A stretch of 64,000 nucleotides of DNA from Acanthosepion lycidas (GCA_963932145.1 OZ010599.1:47533287-47597286); one strand, 5' to 3'. Numbered from the stretch's first letter, positions 1-12,167 are shown. A program made the numbers and translations. Notes: generated by a model from the sequence alone, not told the origin.

Positions 1-450
1 AAGCAACAAGAAAAAAATGGCAACAGAAAGAATACTGATATTGAAAATCAGGAAGAGACAGCTGAAATTCCTTGGACACATAGTGAGGAAGGAGGAAAAC
101 GTAACCCTTGCAGTACATATTAAGGGCAAGATAGTGATAGGGGAAGGCAGCAAGCTGACTTACCTGACAAGATTGTGTGAATGAATGGCAGAACTAGGAG
201 CAGGCCACAATTAGAAAAACTTGTAAGAACCACACGAGATAAAAAAGATGTGGAGAACTATGACTGCCTATGTTCTGAAAAGACGCAGCATTTAGAAGAA
301 GAATTATTCTTGAAGCCATATTCCATTCAACATTCCTTCTACAAAAAAAACTGAAATTACAATGGAATATGGATATTGTGAAGTACAGGAAACGAGGTGG
401 CCATAAAATTTAATTTTTTTCTGATTTTCTTTTAGTATTTATAAGTTAAT
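1..450 (+). mobile_element. LINE reverse-transcriptase C-terminal tail (RTE-like), decayed
   Basis: Conceptual + strand translation gives RQLKFLGHIVRKEENVTLA near 50-120 and KKMWRTMTAYVLKRRSI ending at a stop at 293-295. This FLGHI...RKE tail followed by a W-R-M-A-H/Y-V-L-K ending is the typical C-terminus of a LINE ORF2 in molluscan genomes. The element runs off the left edge of the window, so only the last ~95 codons plus an AT-rich 3' end are seen. At least one frame change and internal stops are present, so it is not functional. The clade (RTE versus another) is not certain. Confidence 0.7.
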
Positions 451-454
451 GTGT

Positions 455-1095
455 TTATCTCTTCTATTTTTAGTATAAACATTTTTTTTATCATTTATCA
501 TTGTCTTGTTTAAGACAATAAAGCCACTAAGACACAAGAAATTACTGAGCATGAAAGAAAATGAAAAACATTATTAAAGAGAAATAACAATAAGAGAACA
601 GGAATTAAGAAGACAGAAGATAACCATTGACAGTGCATTTAAATTTTTTGAAGATCAAAGTTGATTGGAAAGCAAGAAGCCAGAAGAGAGTTCCACAACT
701 GAGAAATACAAGAAAAGAATGTATTACAATTACATCAAACTATTTCAACTGTAAGATGATGAGACTTTGTTTCAAATCTAACATAGTGCTTGAATTCATA
801 AAGTCTAAATACCAAAGAGGAAAGCTCATCAGAACAATTACCATGAAAGTATTTATAGAAAAGGCATGAGAAAGCTACATTATGGTGATGAGAAAGTGAC
901 TAAAGCCAAGATGCCCAGGACAGGACCAATAAGATTGCAGATTCTTCTTGTAATTTATCAAGAATTTCTAAATACATGCTAGAAGCAACAGACCAAATGT
1001 GATGTCAATATTCATTGCGTGGTTGAATGGTAGACTTATAAATGTATAAGAAAACGACAGAATTATTTAGATGGGTAATTCATTTTAATTTGATT
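455..1095 (-). mobile_element. Antisense LINE ORF2 C-terminal fragment (Jockey/CR1-like)
   Basis: Reading the minus strand from ~1070 down gives IYKSTIQPRNEY, then HHIWSVASSMYLEILDKLQ, then CLFYKYFHGNCSDELSSLV and QLWNSLLASCFP. These match the LYKSTIRP..EYCCH.W and FYKYFHG.CS.EL blocks of a common invertebrate LINE ORF2 C-terminus. Frames change and stops occur, so it is a relic. The same segment of the same family occurs at 39380-39850 and 63440-64000, also on the minus strand. The + strand 80-residue ORF at 627-869 is a shadow of it. Confidence 0.75.
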
Positions 1096-1379
1096 AAATA
1101 ACTATTAACTAAAATCTGTAGTTTTATTCTGTAGAATAATTTCATATCCTTTCTTCTGCCATCTTAAACAAACATTAAAATGAAGATCTACCATTTTCCA
1201 CTACAGCTTTCATTTATTTTGTCTGATATCAATAAACATCTGCTGATTTGATCTGAATTCTTAATTGAATTTTTGTGGTGGTGTCTCTGAGGTGAGACAG
1301 CAGGTCTGGGGTGGCTTGGTTTTCTGGTAGTAGTGTGGCAAATGTCATTGTAAACATTAGGAATTGGCTTAAGTGAGTA

Positions 1380-1860
1380 AAGGAGGAAACAAAAGAGAAA
1401 AAAAAGAAAGAAAGTGACTTTGTAAGTGAAAAAAGAAAAAAGTGAAAAGAGAAAGAAAGAGAGTGAAAGAGAGATAAAAGATAAATAGAAATGTACAGAA
1501 GAAAAAATGATAAAGAGAAAAAGAGAAAAAATAAAGTGACTTTATAAGTGAAAAAGAGAGTTGAAAGAGATGAAAAGTGAGAAAAGTGGGAGAAAAAAAG
1601 AAAAGAAAAATAGAAAGGTACAGAAAGAAGAAATATGATAAAGAGAAAAAAATATGATATAGAGAAAAAGAGAAAAAAAAACAAACAAATAAAAATAATC
1701 AAAGAAGGAAAAATAAAAAAAACAAATAAAGAATGAGAAAGAACATAATAAAAAAGAGGTAAAAAAGAAAATGATTCCAAACAAATCAGAAAATCACACA
1801 GAGTAAATAAATAGGAAGAAAAAAATAAAGGGGCAAAAGAAAGCATGTATAGAATTCTGT
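1380..1860. repeat. Purine-rich (GAAA)-type low-complexity block
   Basis: The + strand is almost entirely A and G for ~480 bases. A degenerate tandem unit of about 125 bases is visible: a gtgactttRtaagtgaaaaa motif at ~1410 recurs at ~1536, and agaaaRgtacagaaRaa at ~1488 recurs at ~1612. The long minus-strand ORF of F, S and L residues here is a composition artefact. Confidence 0.8.
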
Positions 1861-2910
1861 ATTGTAGGTTTTTCAAAAGAGTGAAAAGCAAAATAATGTA
1901 AAACATTTTTGGGAACTGATGAGTAAAGAACAAATCTGACGATAAAATAAAGACAAATGAAAATTGCAAAATTTAAAATGATAAAAAAAAATCAAAAGCA
2001 ATAAAAAAAACACTAAAAACATTGATTCTTTATACATTGTCTCATAAAAAAGAGTTTGGAAATAAAATAGTTTTTATTTTATGAATAGATTAAGATTTTA
2101 TCATTCTTTTGTATCATTTTTCTTTTTTCTTTATTTCTCTTTTTAAATTATTTATTCTTTTCCTCCCCTTTTTTCTTTCCATCCATTGGACTTTATTTTA
2201 TTTCTTTTCTTGTCATTTTCTTTAGCCATTGATTTCCTCCATTTTTGCTCTTCACATTTTCCAAGGATAGCCACAAACTTGGTACATAGGTCATTGTCCT
2301 TTGCTTACATAAAAAACCCTCTAATCCTGAAAAAGTATTGCAATAGAAAAAAGATTTCTGAAGCAGTTGTTCTTCATTTACATTCAGAATCCATTCAATT
2401 CTTTCTACAATCATTTTTTTAATCCTTTATCTGCTTTGAATTCTGATTTGTTTCACTTTTTTTCATTCTATTTGATCCCTTTGTTTTCTACTAATTTTTT
2501 TTTCATTTATCCTTTTCCCAACATTTTTTCTAACTTCAGTTCTGTATTCTTTACTTTTTTCTAACCTTTAATAATTCCTGACTTTCAGTTTCTGACCAGG
2601 GATTATAAGGATATTTATGAAGGAGATATTTTCTTCCACCAGGCTCTAATTCTTTATTGTATGAACAAAGTCAAGATATTCCACAATAGCTACAATTGTG
2701 ACCAGATGCCATTTTCTTTTCATGAAGCTATGTTTTTTTTTTATTTTATATTTGTTAGAATATATTATGTGGATCATTGCTAAAGTCATTGGATCTTAGA
2801 TTTGATATATTGATATAAATATATTGTTTATTCATTCCTATGGATAGTGGGCATGTCTTCCAGATGCCATGAAATTTACAGTCACTCTAGTCATGTGATT
2901 ATGAAGGTTA
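1861..2910. other. AT-rich spacer with pyrimidine-rich stretch
   Basis: No gene recognised. From ~2100 to ~2580 the + strand is T/C-rich, the opposite bias to the purine block at 1380-1860. Short ORFs here are composition artefacts. Confidence 0.5.
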
Positions 2911-3044
2911 ATATAATATAATATAATATAATATAATGTGTGTGTGTGTGTGTATAAATAATTATAAACTCACATGTTCAACTAAAAGTATATACATACA
3001 TATACATGCACATACTCTCACACACATTTATATCTATATCTATA

Positions 3045-3117
<73 letters not shown>

Positions 3118-3150
3118 AGTGAATAGATAGATAGAGAGAGCGAGTGAGAG
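2911..3150. repeat. Compound microsatellite (ATAAT)n-(TG)n, (TC)n-(TA)n-(GATA)n
   Basis: Direct reading shows ATAAT repeats then TG repeats at 2911-2954, and a run of TATATC, TC, TA and GATA repeats at ~3028-3130. Confidence 0.95.
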
Positions 3151-4570
3151 AGATCTTTCAGTTATTCAAAATTATTTCTTTTTCTAATATTTTTATTTTC
3201 TTCATTTACTCTCTCTCTTTCCTTTTCTGTTTGTCATTCTTAATTCTTCTTTTAGTTCTTAATTTTTTTCTTTCTTTTTCTTATTTCCTGTTCTATTTCT
3301 AATCACTTTTTGTTAATTTGTCTTTCTTTCTTTCTTTCTTTTAAGCATTCATTCAATCTTTTCAGTTTGTCTTCTCTTGTTCTTATTCTCAACATTCACT
3401 CATTTAAACAGATTCATTTAATTTCCTTTCAGTTTTTCTTTTTTCTATTTGCTTATCCATTTTTTTCCTTCTTCTGCCATTCATTCTGTCAATGCAAAAT
3501 AGCAAAAACATTTGTCTAATTTTAAGAAAACATCAACTTTATTTTTAATTCTTTTGTTACAAAATACTCCCATCAGTGACATAATCATATGTGCATGTTT
3601 CCCTTTAAATTTCTTTTGAGGCTTCCTCAAGCCCTAAGTGACATGTTCTGATTACTACCAAAGCACAATAACTCACACCTGATAAGCTCAGAAAACAAAC
3701 AATGTAAAATACATAGCAAACATAAATTTAAAAAAAGAAAGAGAAGACAAATAAAATATATGATAAATAGATGCTAAATACATGCTGAGCTGACAGACTT
3801 AATGATATTTACAAAAAAAAACCAGAAAAACAAGTATCATTGATGTGGCTTCTAACTTTACCAATAGAAAAAAAAGAGTGAAAAATCTCCATTATCAACT
3901 TAAATAATAGCCATCTTGGATTTTCTTTTTATTTAGGAAAATGTATTTGTTAGTGCCTCAGTGGTTAAGACAAACATAAAAGGTCATATGGCATGTTGTT
4001 CAATAGCTAACTGCTTACAGTGAATAGAAATTCAAGCATCCATCTTCTAGATTCCAATATAATACTGCATAAGATGATACTGCACTCTTGAAGATGTCAT
4101 GTAAATGTTATAGCACTGATGATTATGAGGGTATTTTTTAGGATGTTTCAATGGAGACAGCATTGATTTAGAGATTAAGAGTTTTATCATATATTTTAGG
4201 TTTACACACCTGTTTAAATATCATATTTTCTCCATGGGACATTAATAATTGGAGAAGCATAAGCCAAGTGGATTTCCCATACTAACACAATTAGTTTGTG
4301 TGTAGATTTGCCATTATAATTGTAGAAGGGGACTTTGGTTGTGCATGCATGTAATAATTTTCTGAGGATATTTGGTTTGATGAATGAAGGTGGGATGAAC
4401 TATCAGAACCCATTTAAACATACATACAAACTAACCAGACATACTTACTGAAACATACTAGTAGAAAATACAAACATAATAACCTCATCCACATGTAAAA
4501 AAAGATTAAAAATAATGGAAGGCTTAATAATAAAAAAGAAAAAGCCAACACTAAATAATATTAACTACAA
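3151..4570. other. No gene seen
   Basis: AT-rich; 3175-3480 is T/C-rich low complexity. Nothing assignable. Confidence 0.4.
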
Positions 4571-4576
4571 CATGCT

Positions 4577-4870
4577 GTGTTAAAAAACCATCCCTCTAAG
4601 TCTAGAAACATACACACAACCCATACATCCAGTAAAAAAGTAAAAATAAAATCATCCTTGGTAATGGCTAAGAGTATAGCTGAGAGCATTCAGAATTACA
4701 GAACATTTGGACAGTTTCTACACACTCTGTGTCCAGAAAAGAAAACACTTGTTCGAACACAAGAAAAATTCAATAAAAAGCTTAATCGCAGTACCTTGTC
4801 TGTCATCTTTAATGAAACATGTATAAATGAGGGATTGCTGCCTAAATACATTATGTGTGTGTGTGTGTAA
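4577..4870 (+). pseudogene. Possible Penelope-like element N-terminal fragment
   Basis: A 97-codon open frame holds LNRSTLSVIFNETCINEGLL followed by PKYI. This resembles the N-terminal region of Penelope-like ORFs, where a helix precedes an L-P-K-Y/F motif in a segment upstream of the reverse transcriptase. A PLE end-like module lies downstream at 5985-6055. The match is from memory of a weakly conserved region, so it could be chance. Confidence 0.25.
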
Positions 4871-5984
4871 AAATTCAGGTGTAAATAAAATATATCTGTA
4901 AATAGATAATATGAATTATAACAAAAACTGCTTGCCATATTAACTTGTTAACATACACTCTGGATTTTTTTAGATATCTCTTTCTTTAAAGGAAATACTC
5001 CTTTCCCAAGCCAACATACATAATAATTTGTTTTAAATTAAAAGAAAATAGTTAATTTTAGATCTTCTATTATTTAAAATAAATGAATACTTACACAATT
5101 TATCAAATTAAAATAAAATAATAATTATGTTAAGAAATAAGATGATAAAAATTCAACAACATTTACTCACTTTTGCTTACTAGCCATTAAATTACAACAG
5201 TTATCATCCTCCAGAGTTTGCCTTTACTTACAGTTAGCTTTAAGGAAAATTTAGAGTATCCTTAAATTTAAAAATTTTGAAAACTTAACAATATTTTTCT
5301 TCCACTATATTTCTGTTTATAAATACAAATTGCAAAATAAAATCCTTACATTTATAGCAGAAAAACACAATTTACACATAGAGATAACAAATTAAAACCA
5401 AATTTATACAATTATTAGAAAATATATCTCTAACTACACAACAATTTTCATCTAGCTAAGTCCCACACATGCCACACTATACTCAAAACAAATTTTAAAA
5501 CAAACACAAATATACCAGAGTGCTCGCCATTATCAACACAACTCTCACTTGCCACGGATGTCTACAACTATGTCCATGTGTTTCCCTTATATAAGCTATA
5601 AGAGAAACCAGATAGGACAGAGAGAGAGAGAGTGAGAGAGAGAGAGAAAGAGAGACTTCATGCACACATTAATCATAGAAGCTACCTGAGAGCATGGCTG
5701 ACTGCCTATTCAACAAGCTGTGAAAATGATCTCCTATGAAGAAAGAGAATGGACTCAACTATCAATGCAACGAGCCCAAACCAATAGCCAACAAGCAGTC
5801 AGCTGGCTTAAGCATACTCCTTTTAACACTTTCATTTCACACTTCGTACACCATACATTCAAACACTAGACTATACAATTTACCAGAGACATTTTCATAT
5901 CTTGTAAATGAAAATAAATCTTTGGTCATTTCTCCAAACCAGTGTCTAATTTGTTTCTTTACTCCAACCAACTTCTACCTTGGA
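4871..5984. other. No gene seen; GA microsatellite
   Basis: AT-rich spacer. A (GA)n tract lies at ~5620-5656. The 87-codon ORF at 5736-5999 has no recognisable domain. Confidence 0.4.
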
Positions 5985-6051
5985 TCACATGTACCTTGAT
6001 AAAATCCCTCATGGGATGAAACATATTGGTAAAGAAAAGTTTTTCTTTTGT

Positions 6052-6055
<4 letters not shown>
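5985..6055 (+). mobile_element. PLE-type terminal module with hammerhead-like core
   Basis: Contains TTGATAAAATCCC, loop, GGGATGAAACA: a 5-bp ATCCC/GGGAT stem directly before GAAAC. This resembles helix II and the GAAAC box of Penelope-type hammerhead motifs, although the CTGANGA box is altered. The same ~70-base module, ending in TTTTGTCTTTAT then TA repeats, is present on the minus strand at 30243-30313. Confidence 0.45.
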
Positions 6056-6102
<47 letters not shown>

Positions 6103-6125
6103 CTTTTTATATATATATATATTGT

Positions 6126-6188
<63 letters not shown>
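6056..6188. repeat. (TA)n microsatellite
   Basis: Long uninterrupted TA tracts with two TTGTCTTT interruptions. ORFs of alternating I and Y here are artefacts. Confidence 0.98.
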
Positions 6189-6192
<4 letters not shown>

Positions 6193-6410
6193 TAGATAAC
6201 TAGACTCGTTTCGAAAAACCCTCGAATTTTTGATTTGTAAATAATCAAATCAATCTCAAGGGAAAAAAGGTTTTAAAAAAAGAAAGAGCTACAAACCTGA
6301 ACTACTGTCGAACAAATTGCACAGATGCAGGTCTGAAGCCCAAAGAAAAAACCCCGATACGAGTAGACAACTAACTAACAAAAGAGCTCAATACAATCGT
6401 AGAGCAGACC
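6189..6410. other. Unassigned insert between TA tracts
   Basis: A 220-base sequence of ordinary complexity between two long TA tracts. It has no coding potential that I can recognise. It ends at the palindrome at 6411. Confidence 0.3.
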
Positions 6411-6462
6411 TAGATACACCTAGTGAGCCAGACAGGTAGGTTTGTCTGGCTCACTAGGTGTA

Positions 6463-6466
<4 letters not shown>
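6411..6466. repeat. Perfect 24-bp inverted repeat
   Basis: Arms 6411-6434 and 6443-6466 are exact reverse complements with an 8-base loop (GGTAGGTT). The right arm runs directly into TA repeats. Confidence 0.95.
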
Positions 6467-7829
<1,363 letters not shown>

Positions 7830-8262
7830 AAAAAAACTATCATGTTTAAGTAAGTATAAAAAAGAGAAAGTTGCAATTTGGGTAAAGAAGTACAAGAAAA
7901 TTAATTTCTCAACAGCATGGTTTAATCATGAATATTGAACTACATTGGATGACCTTGGAAGTGTGCTAGAATTTGAATCCTTTATGGAAATAAACAACTA
8001 ATAAGTTTTAGAAGACAACAGTAGGAGTGGAATCAAAAAAGGATTCATAGACACTAAAATAATGGAATGGTTCTCAACCTCTCCAAATGTTAATCTGATA
8101 GAAAATTTGTAGTCCAGTATTACAACAGAGGTATACAAAAATGAAAAATAATATTACTGCATAAAATAACTTTGGGAAGCAATAAAACCTACCACAAGTA
8201 ATGTTATAGTTGAAACAGTCAAAAAGTTAACAAAATCAGAGAATGAAAAAGTGATGAAGGTT
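7830..8262 (+). pseudogene. Tc1-like transposase C-terminal relic
   Basis: The + strand gives KKGFIDTKIMEWFSTSPNVN then LIENL around 8025-8110, matching the Tc1 block W..SPDLNPIENLW that surrounds the third acidic position of the DDE domain. ETVKKLTKSENEKVMKVMQ follows. A LEDNSRSGIKK segment upstream fits the Q.DN..KH.. block. Stops and substitutions (SPNVN for SPDLN) show it is dead. A MITE fragment abuts its 3' end. Confidence 0.65.
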
Positions 8263-8271
8263 ATGCAAAGG

Positions 8272-8325
8272 AGTGCTGAAAAGTTTTCAGCCCAACCCAC
8301 TTCCCAAAATGAGTATTTCAGTGAC
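8272..8325 (+). mobile_element. Half of a small TIR element (GTGCTGAAAAGTT family)
   Basis: GTGCTGAAAAGTTTTCAGCC and the following CCACTTCCCAAAATG match one arm of the elements at 35705, 39258, 48505 and 58563. Confidence 0.5.
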
Positions 8326-9229
8326 TTATAGTTATGCTTACCATAATTTTCAAGCCTCAAACCAGGATAGTTTTCCATTTTTATTATAAGTTTAGTTTTC
8401 TTTTATAAAAAGTGTTTTCATGGCCCAACACACATTAACCTTTAGATCTGACCAAAACAAAATGAATACTGATTATATCAACAAGACAGATCCTTCAAAC
8501 TGGAGTGACCTCTCAAACTGGAAAAACTCAACTAAGCTGGGACATACTGAAAACCAAAGAATATTGTTTTTGCAAAGTGGATTTTTTGCTAATTCCCTTG
8601 TATAATATCAAAATAATGTATATGTTAATCAAGTATATGTTTATATGGCTGAAATCTTTTGGGATTTATTTGTAAATAAAAACTTATGTTGCACTTAGCT
8701 TGTTAGACATCCCCAAACAAGTTTTTATCAATATTTTTTTTAATAAGGGCTGACATAAGCTAAAACTTATACAAATATATCTTGAAAACTTTACCAACAT
8801 TGGTTGCTTTATTTTATTGTGAAATCTTGCATGATAAAAGCTGATATAGATTATATAGTATGTATTTATTTCTGTGTAAAAGATGAAGCACATTACCTTT
8901 TTTTTATTAAAAATGTGTATTTTTACTGTGACCAAACTTTTTAATAAAGAATGAATGAGCAAAAAAAATGTGCTGTTCTGATAAATTAATCATTGAATCA
9001 ATATTTTCAAGCAATATTTTTTCAGATGTGATTGTGGTTGTTAAGCAGCTAAAAGGTCAACTTGATTGTATTAGTAACTTATTCAGCTGAAAATACTGAT
9101 ATTCATTGGCTTTGCTGCATTGTGAACATTATTTTTGTATGTATTAAGCTTTTATTTTGCTTGGCTTCTTGTCTGATTCTATTATTTTACCTAATTTTTT
9201 TATTTGATAATTATCTTTAAAAATGGCTA
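8326..9229. other. No gene seen
   Basis: AT-rich; the short ORFs (8420-8605 and minus strand 8684-8962) show no recognisable domain. Confidence 0.4.
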
Positions 9230-9600
9230 ACGGAAAAGGAAAGAAAGATGAGAAAACATGGGGGGATAAGAATATGTAGAAAGGGCAAATAAGATAGGAA
9301 GAAAAAAATAAAGAAAAGAAAGTAAGAAATAAGTAAAAAAAAATAGAGAAAGGGAATGAAAAGAAATCAATAAAAAAGAAAAGAAGAAGATTAAAAAAAA
9401 AATTGCAAATAAAAAAGAAGAAAAGAAAAAGAAAAAGAGAGAAAAAAGAAGTAATAAGAAAAATGAATGAAAACAGGAAATGAAAAGAAAAGAGTAAGAA
9501 AATAAATAAAAGATACAGAAAGAAGAAAAGAAAGAGAATATGAAAGAAAAATATAAAAACATAGTTAAGGAATTTATTAAGTAAAAACAAGAAAAAATTA
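9230..9600. repeat. Purine-rich low-complexity block
   Basis: The + strand is nearly all A and G (GAAAA-type) for ~370 bases. It resembles the block at 1380-1860 and is likewise followed by T-rich sequence. The minus-strand ORFs are F/S/L artefacts. Confidence 0.8.
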
Positions 9601-10189
9601 TAGTTTTCTAATCTTCAACTTCTTTGTCATTTAATTTTCTCAATAAATTTTTATCTTCCATTTTTTGTTATTTTTGTTTTTCTGAGTTCATTTATCCTTT
9701 ATCTGCATTTTTCAAGGTTTGGGTTGCTCTTGGGATTAAGTCCAGATTTGCTGCCTTGATTTTATGCTTCCTGATTGATATGCAAATTTGCATGGAGGAA
9801 GACCCATGCATAAGATCAAAACCAGATTTTAGAAGACATCTGATTGGATAGTTTTAATCCTCTTCAATTTATTTATTCAATGACACAGACATATATACAC
9901 ATAAATATATAAGCACATAATTTGTACAAATACTCTCTTTCTTCCCCTCATAAAATATAATGTGTGTATCTGTGTGGATCTCAAAGTGGGGTGGACATTA
10001 AAAAATGGCCTATTCCTAGGCAAGTAAATTTTCGAAAAGTATTCTTTCATGGCAGAAGGAGAATTTACTCAACTTTGTTGGTGAAAGGTACTTAATTTGA
10101 TTTTTGCTTCTGGTATTAGGGCTACACACACACACACACACACACATGCACACAAATATATATATATAAAAATGGACTTTGAATTCAAC
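9601..10189. other. No gene seen; (CA)n at 10123-10146
   Basis: T-rich at first, then ordinary AT-rich spacer with a CA dinucleotide tract just before the PLE terminal sequence. Confidence 0.4.
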
Positions 10190-10372
10190 ACCCAGAGACA
10201 ACAGTCTGTTTCATGCTAAATGCAATTATCAGGCCATGTGTCTGATGATTGTGTTTAGCATGAAACAGACTGTTGCATTTTTTTATATTTACATAGGTTC
10301 TATCCCTGATATTAAGCACTTTCTCATAATATAGCATACCTTAAACTATATTTTATCATATATATATATAAT
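10190..10372 (+). mobile_element. PLE terminal repeat with inverted hammerhead-like cores
   Basis: 10199-10232 and 10242-10275 are inverted copies (34 bases, three mismatches). The right copy reads CTGATGA (10242-10248), GAAAC (10262-10266) and GTT. The left copy carries the same boxes on the minus strand with CTGATAA. The following ~95 bases, ending CATACCTTAAACTATATTTT then TA repeats, match the end of the second PLE at 22960-23055. Penelope-like elements are known to carry hammerhead motifs in their terminal repeats. Stem II here is weak, so activity is not implied. Confidence 0.65.
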
Positions 10373-10375
10373 AGT

Positions 10376-11518
10376 AAAAACGTTGCACCATTCAACAAAC
10401 AGCTATACAAATTTGAAAAGGACCTACTCAACATTATCAACAACATCTCCTTTCAAAAAAAGAAAAGCCACTTCCAAAAACATCTAGACCAAATAGTTAA
10501 AAGCATAAATGATTGTGATAAAATACTAGTTAAGTCTGACAAAACCGGCAACTTCTACAAATTGGCTGTTGATGACTATAACAACTTAATTAAAAAAAAC
10601 TTAACCAGGACTTATAAAAACAACATAGGAAAGATCAGCAAAAGGATCCTGGAAAAAATTACTTGCCAAATAAAAAAACAGCTTGGATTAAAATTATGGA
10701 TCAATACTAAAGATGTTATCAATTGGTTTAACAATATTGATAATAAACCGAATTGCACCCTAATACAGTTCTATATCGTGGATTACTACCCATCAATTTC
10801 GAAGGATCTATTTACGACTGCCTTGGACTTTGCTGCTGTGTATTCTAACCTGACAAAGGAAGAAACAGATATAATCCTCAGTGCAAAAAAATCTGTCCTC
10901 ATTCATAATGGGGACCATTGGATAAAAAACAATAACGACCTGTTTGACATCACTATGGGATCATTAGACTCTGCAGAGTCTTCTGACCTTGTTGGTCTTT
11001 TAATACTGTATAACTTAACTGCACACCGCGAAATTGATATTAAGAACATCGGATTGTATAGAGATGATGGGCTCATGGTGGTGAGGAGTTCTACTAGTTT
11101 TAAGATAGAGAAATTCAGAAAAAATATATTTAGTGAATTTAAAAATCTAAACATAAAGATAACAGTCTCTTCTAAACTGAAAAGAGCAAACTTCCTCAAC
11201 GTAACTCTAGACTTAGCAAGCAACACATACCAACCTTATAGAAAACCAAATGCTAACCCCTTATATATACACCTGAAGTCAAACCACCCTCCATCCATAA
11301 TTAAACATATACCCTCATCAATAGAAAATAGAATTAGCATTAACTCCGCTAACGAAGAAATATTTCAACAACACAATGGCTTCTATAACGCTGCCCTAAA
11401 AAATAGTGGTTATAAAAATGCTAACATTAACTATAGAGACATTTGCACTAGCCAGAAGAAAAAAAAACAGGAAGAGAAAAATCATTTGGTATACCCCTCC
11501 GTTCAACCAAATAGTTAG
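10376..11518 (+). CDS. Penelope-like reverse transcriptase, 5'-truncated
   Basis: The frame is open straight out of the TA tract at 10372. It includes SDKTGNFYKL (~10535), the motif-A-like block FYIVDYYPSI (~10772-10801) and the YxDD box GLYRDDGL (11050-11073) typical of PLE reverse transcriptases, which are relatives of telomerase. The N-terminal region of a full PLE is missing and the start lies inside microsatellite, so this is a truncated insertion. The second coding part, GIY-YIG, overlaps it from 11406 in another frame, so the element's single ORF is disrupted. A TTG at 10562 is not a real start. Confidence 0.92.
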   Translation, partial: KNVAPFNKQLYKFEKDLLNIINNISFQKKKSHFQKHLDQIVKSINDCDKILVKSDKTGNFYKLAVDDYNNLIKKNLTRTYKNNIGKISKRILEKITCQIKKQLGLKLWINTKDVINWFNNIDNKPNCTLIQFYIVDYYPSISKDLFTTALDFAAVYSNLTKEETDIILSAKKSVLIHNGDHWIKNNNDLFDITMGSLDSAESSDLVGLLILYNLTAHREIDIKNIGLYRDDGLMVVRSSTSFKIEKFRKNIFSEFKNLNIKITVSSKLKRANFLNVTLDLASNTYQPYRKPNANPLYIHLKSNHPPSIIKHIPSSIENRISINSANEEIFQQHNGFYNAALKNSGYKNANINYRDICTSQKKKKQEEKNHLVYPSVQPNS

Positions 11519-12167
11519 TATTAAACTAGGACAGAAATTCTTAGCTTTACTTGATAAACACTTCCCCACCAATAGTAGGCTTAGTAATATATTTAATAAG
11601 AACACCCTAAAATTGAGTTACAGCTTCACTGAAAATCTAGAAAGTATAATAAAAAAACACAATAATAAAATCCTGAACAAACCCCCATGCCTGAATAGTA
11701 TTAATAAAAACCCTACACTTAAATCAGACAATAACAGTGAAAAATTGTGTGATTGTAGGAACCCAGAAGACTGCCCATTAGAAAATAAATGCTGCATCAA
11801 ATCTGTGGTATACCAATGTACTATCTCATCCACTGAGAGTCCTAATACTAATATGATATACATTGGGTCCACGAAGAATGAATTTAAAGCCAGATGGAGG
11901 CAGCATAAGTGCTCTTTCAACAATATAAATAAAAGAAATCAGACTTCTCTATCTAAATATTTTTGGCATCTGAAGGAAATAAACAGGACGCCTAAAGTAA
12001 AATGGAAAATTATAAATAGGACTAGAACTTGTAAAACTTGGAATGACCCATGCCCTTTGTGCCGCCATGAGAAACTGCACATTATTAAGTTTCTAAATAA
12101 TAAAAATCTATTAAACAATAGACATGAGTTAACGATTTTTGCCAACATCATCAGATTTATGCACTGA
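11406..12167 (+). CDS. Penelope-like C-terminal region with GIY-YIG endonuclease
   Basis: Begins with a connector rich in K and N (KIIWYTPPFNQIVSIKLGQK, ~11484) and continues through LSYSFTENLESIIKKHNNK. It then has a C-rich motif (CDCRNPEDCPLENKCC, ~11749-11796) and the GIY-YIG core MIYIGSTKNEFKARWRQH (11857-11910) with LSKYFWHLK downstream. It ends at a stop after FANIIRFMH. This endonuclease nicks target DNA for PLE insertion in known elements. It overlaps the RT segment in a different frame. Related scraps lie at 15280-15525 and 21694-22075. Confidence 0.92.
   Translation: MVIKMLTLTIETFALARRKKNRKRKIIWYTPPFNQIVSIKLGQKFLALLDKHFPTNSRLSNIFNKNTLKLSYSFTENLESIIKKHNNKILNKPPCLNSINKNPTLKSDNNSEKLCDCRNPEDCPLENKCCIKSVVYQCTISSTESPNTNMIYIGSTKNEFKARWRQHKCSFNNINKRNQTSLSKYFWHLKEINRTPKVKWKIINRTRTCKTWNDPCPLCRHEKLHIIKFLNNKNLLNNRHELTIFANIIRFMH

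Noticed and set aside
1229-1969. 246-codon minus-strand ORF rich in F, S and L, membrane-protein-like
   Set aside because: It is the complement of a purine-only tract with an internal 125-base period; composition explains it. The same holds for 9144-9590 and 13774-14067.
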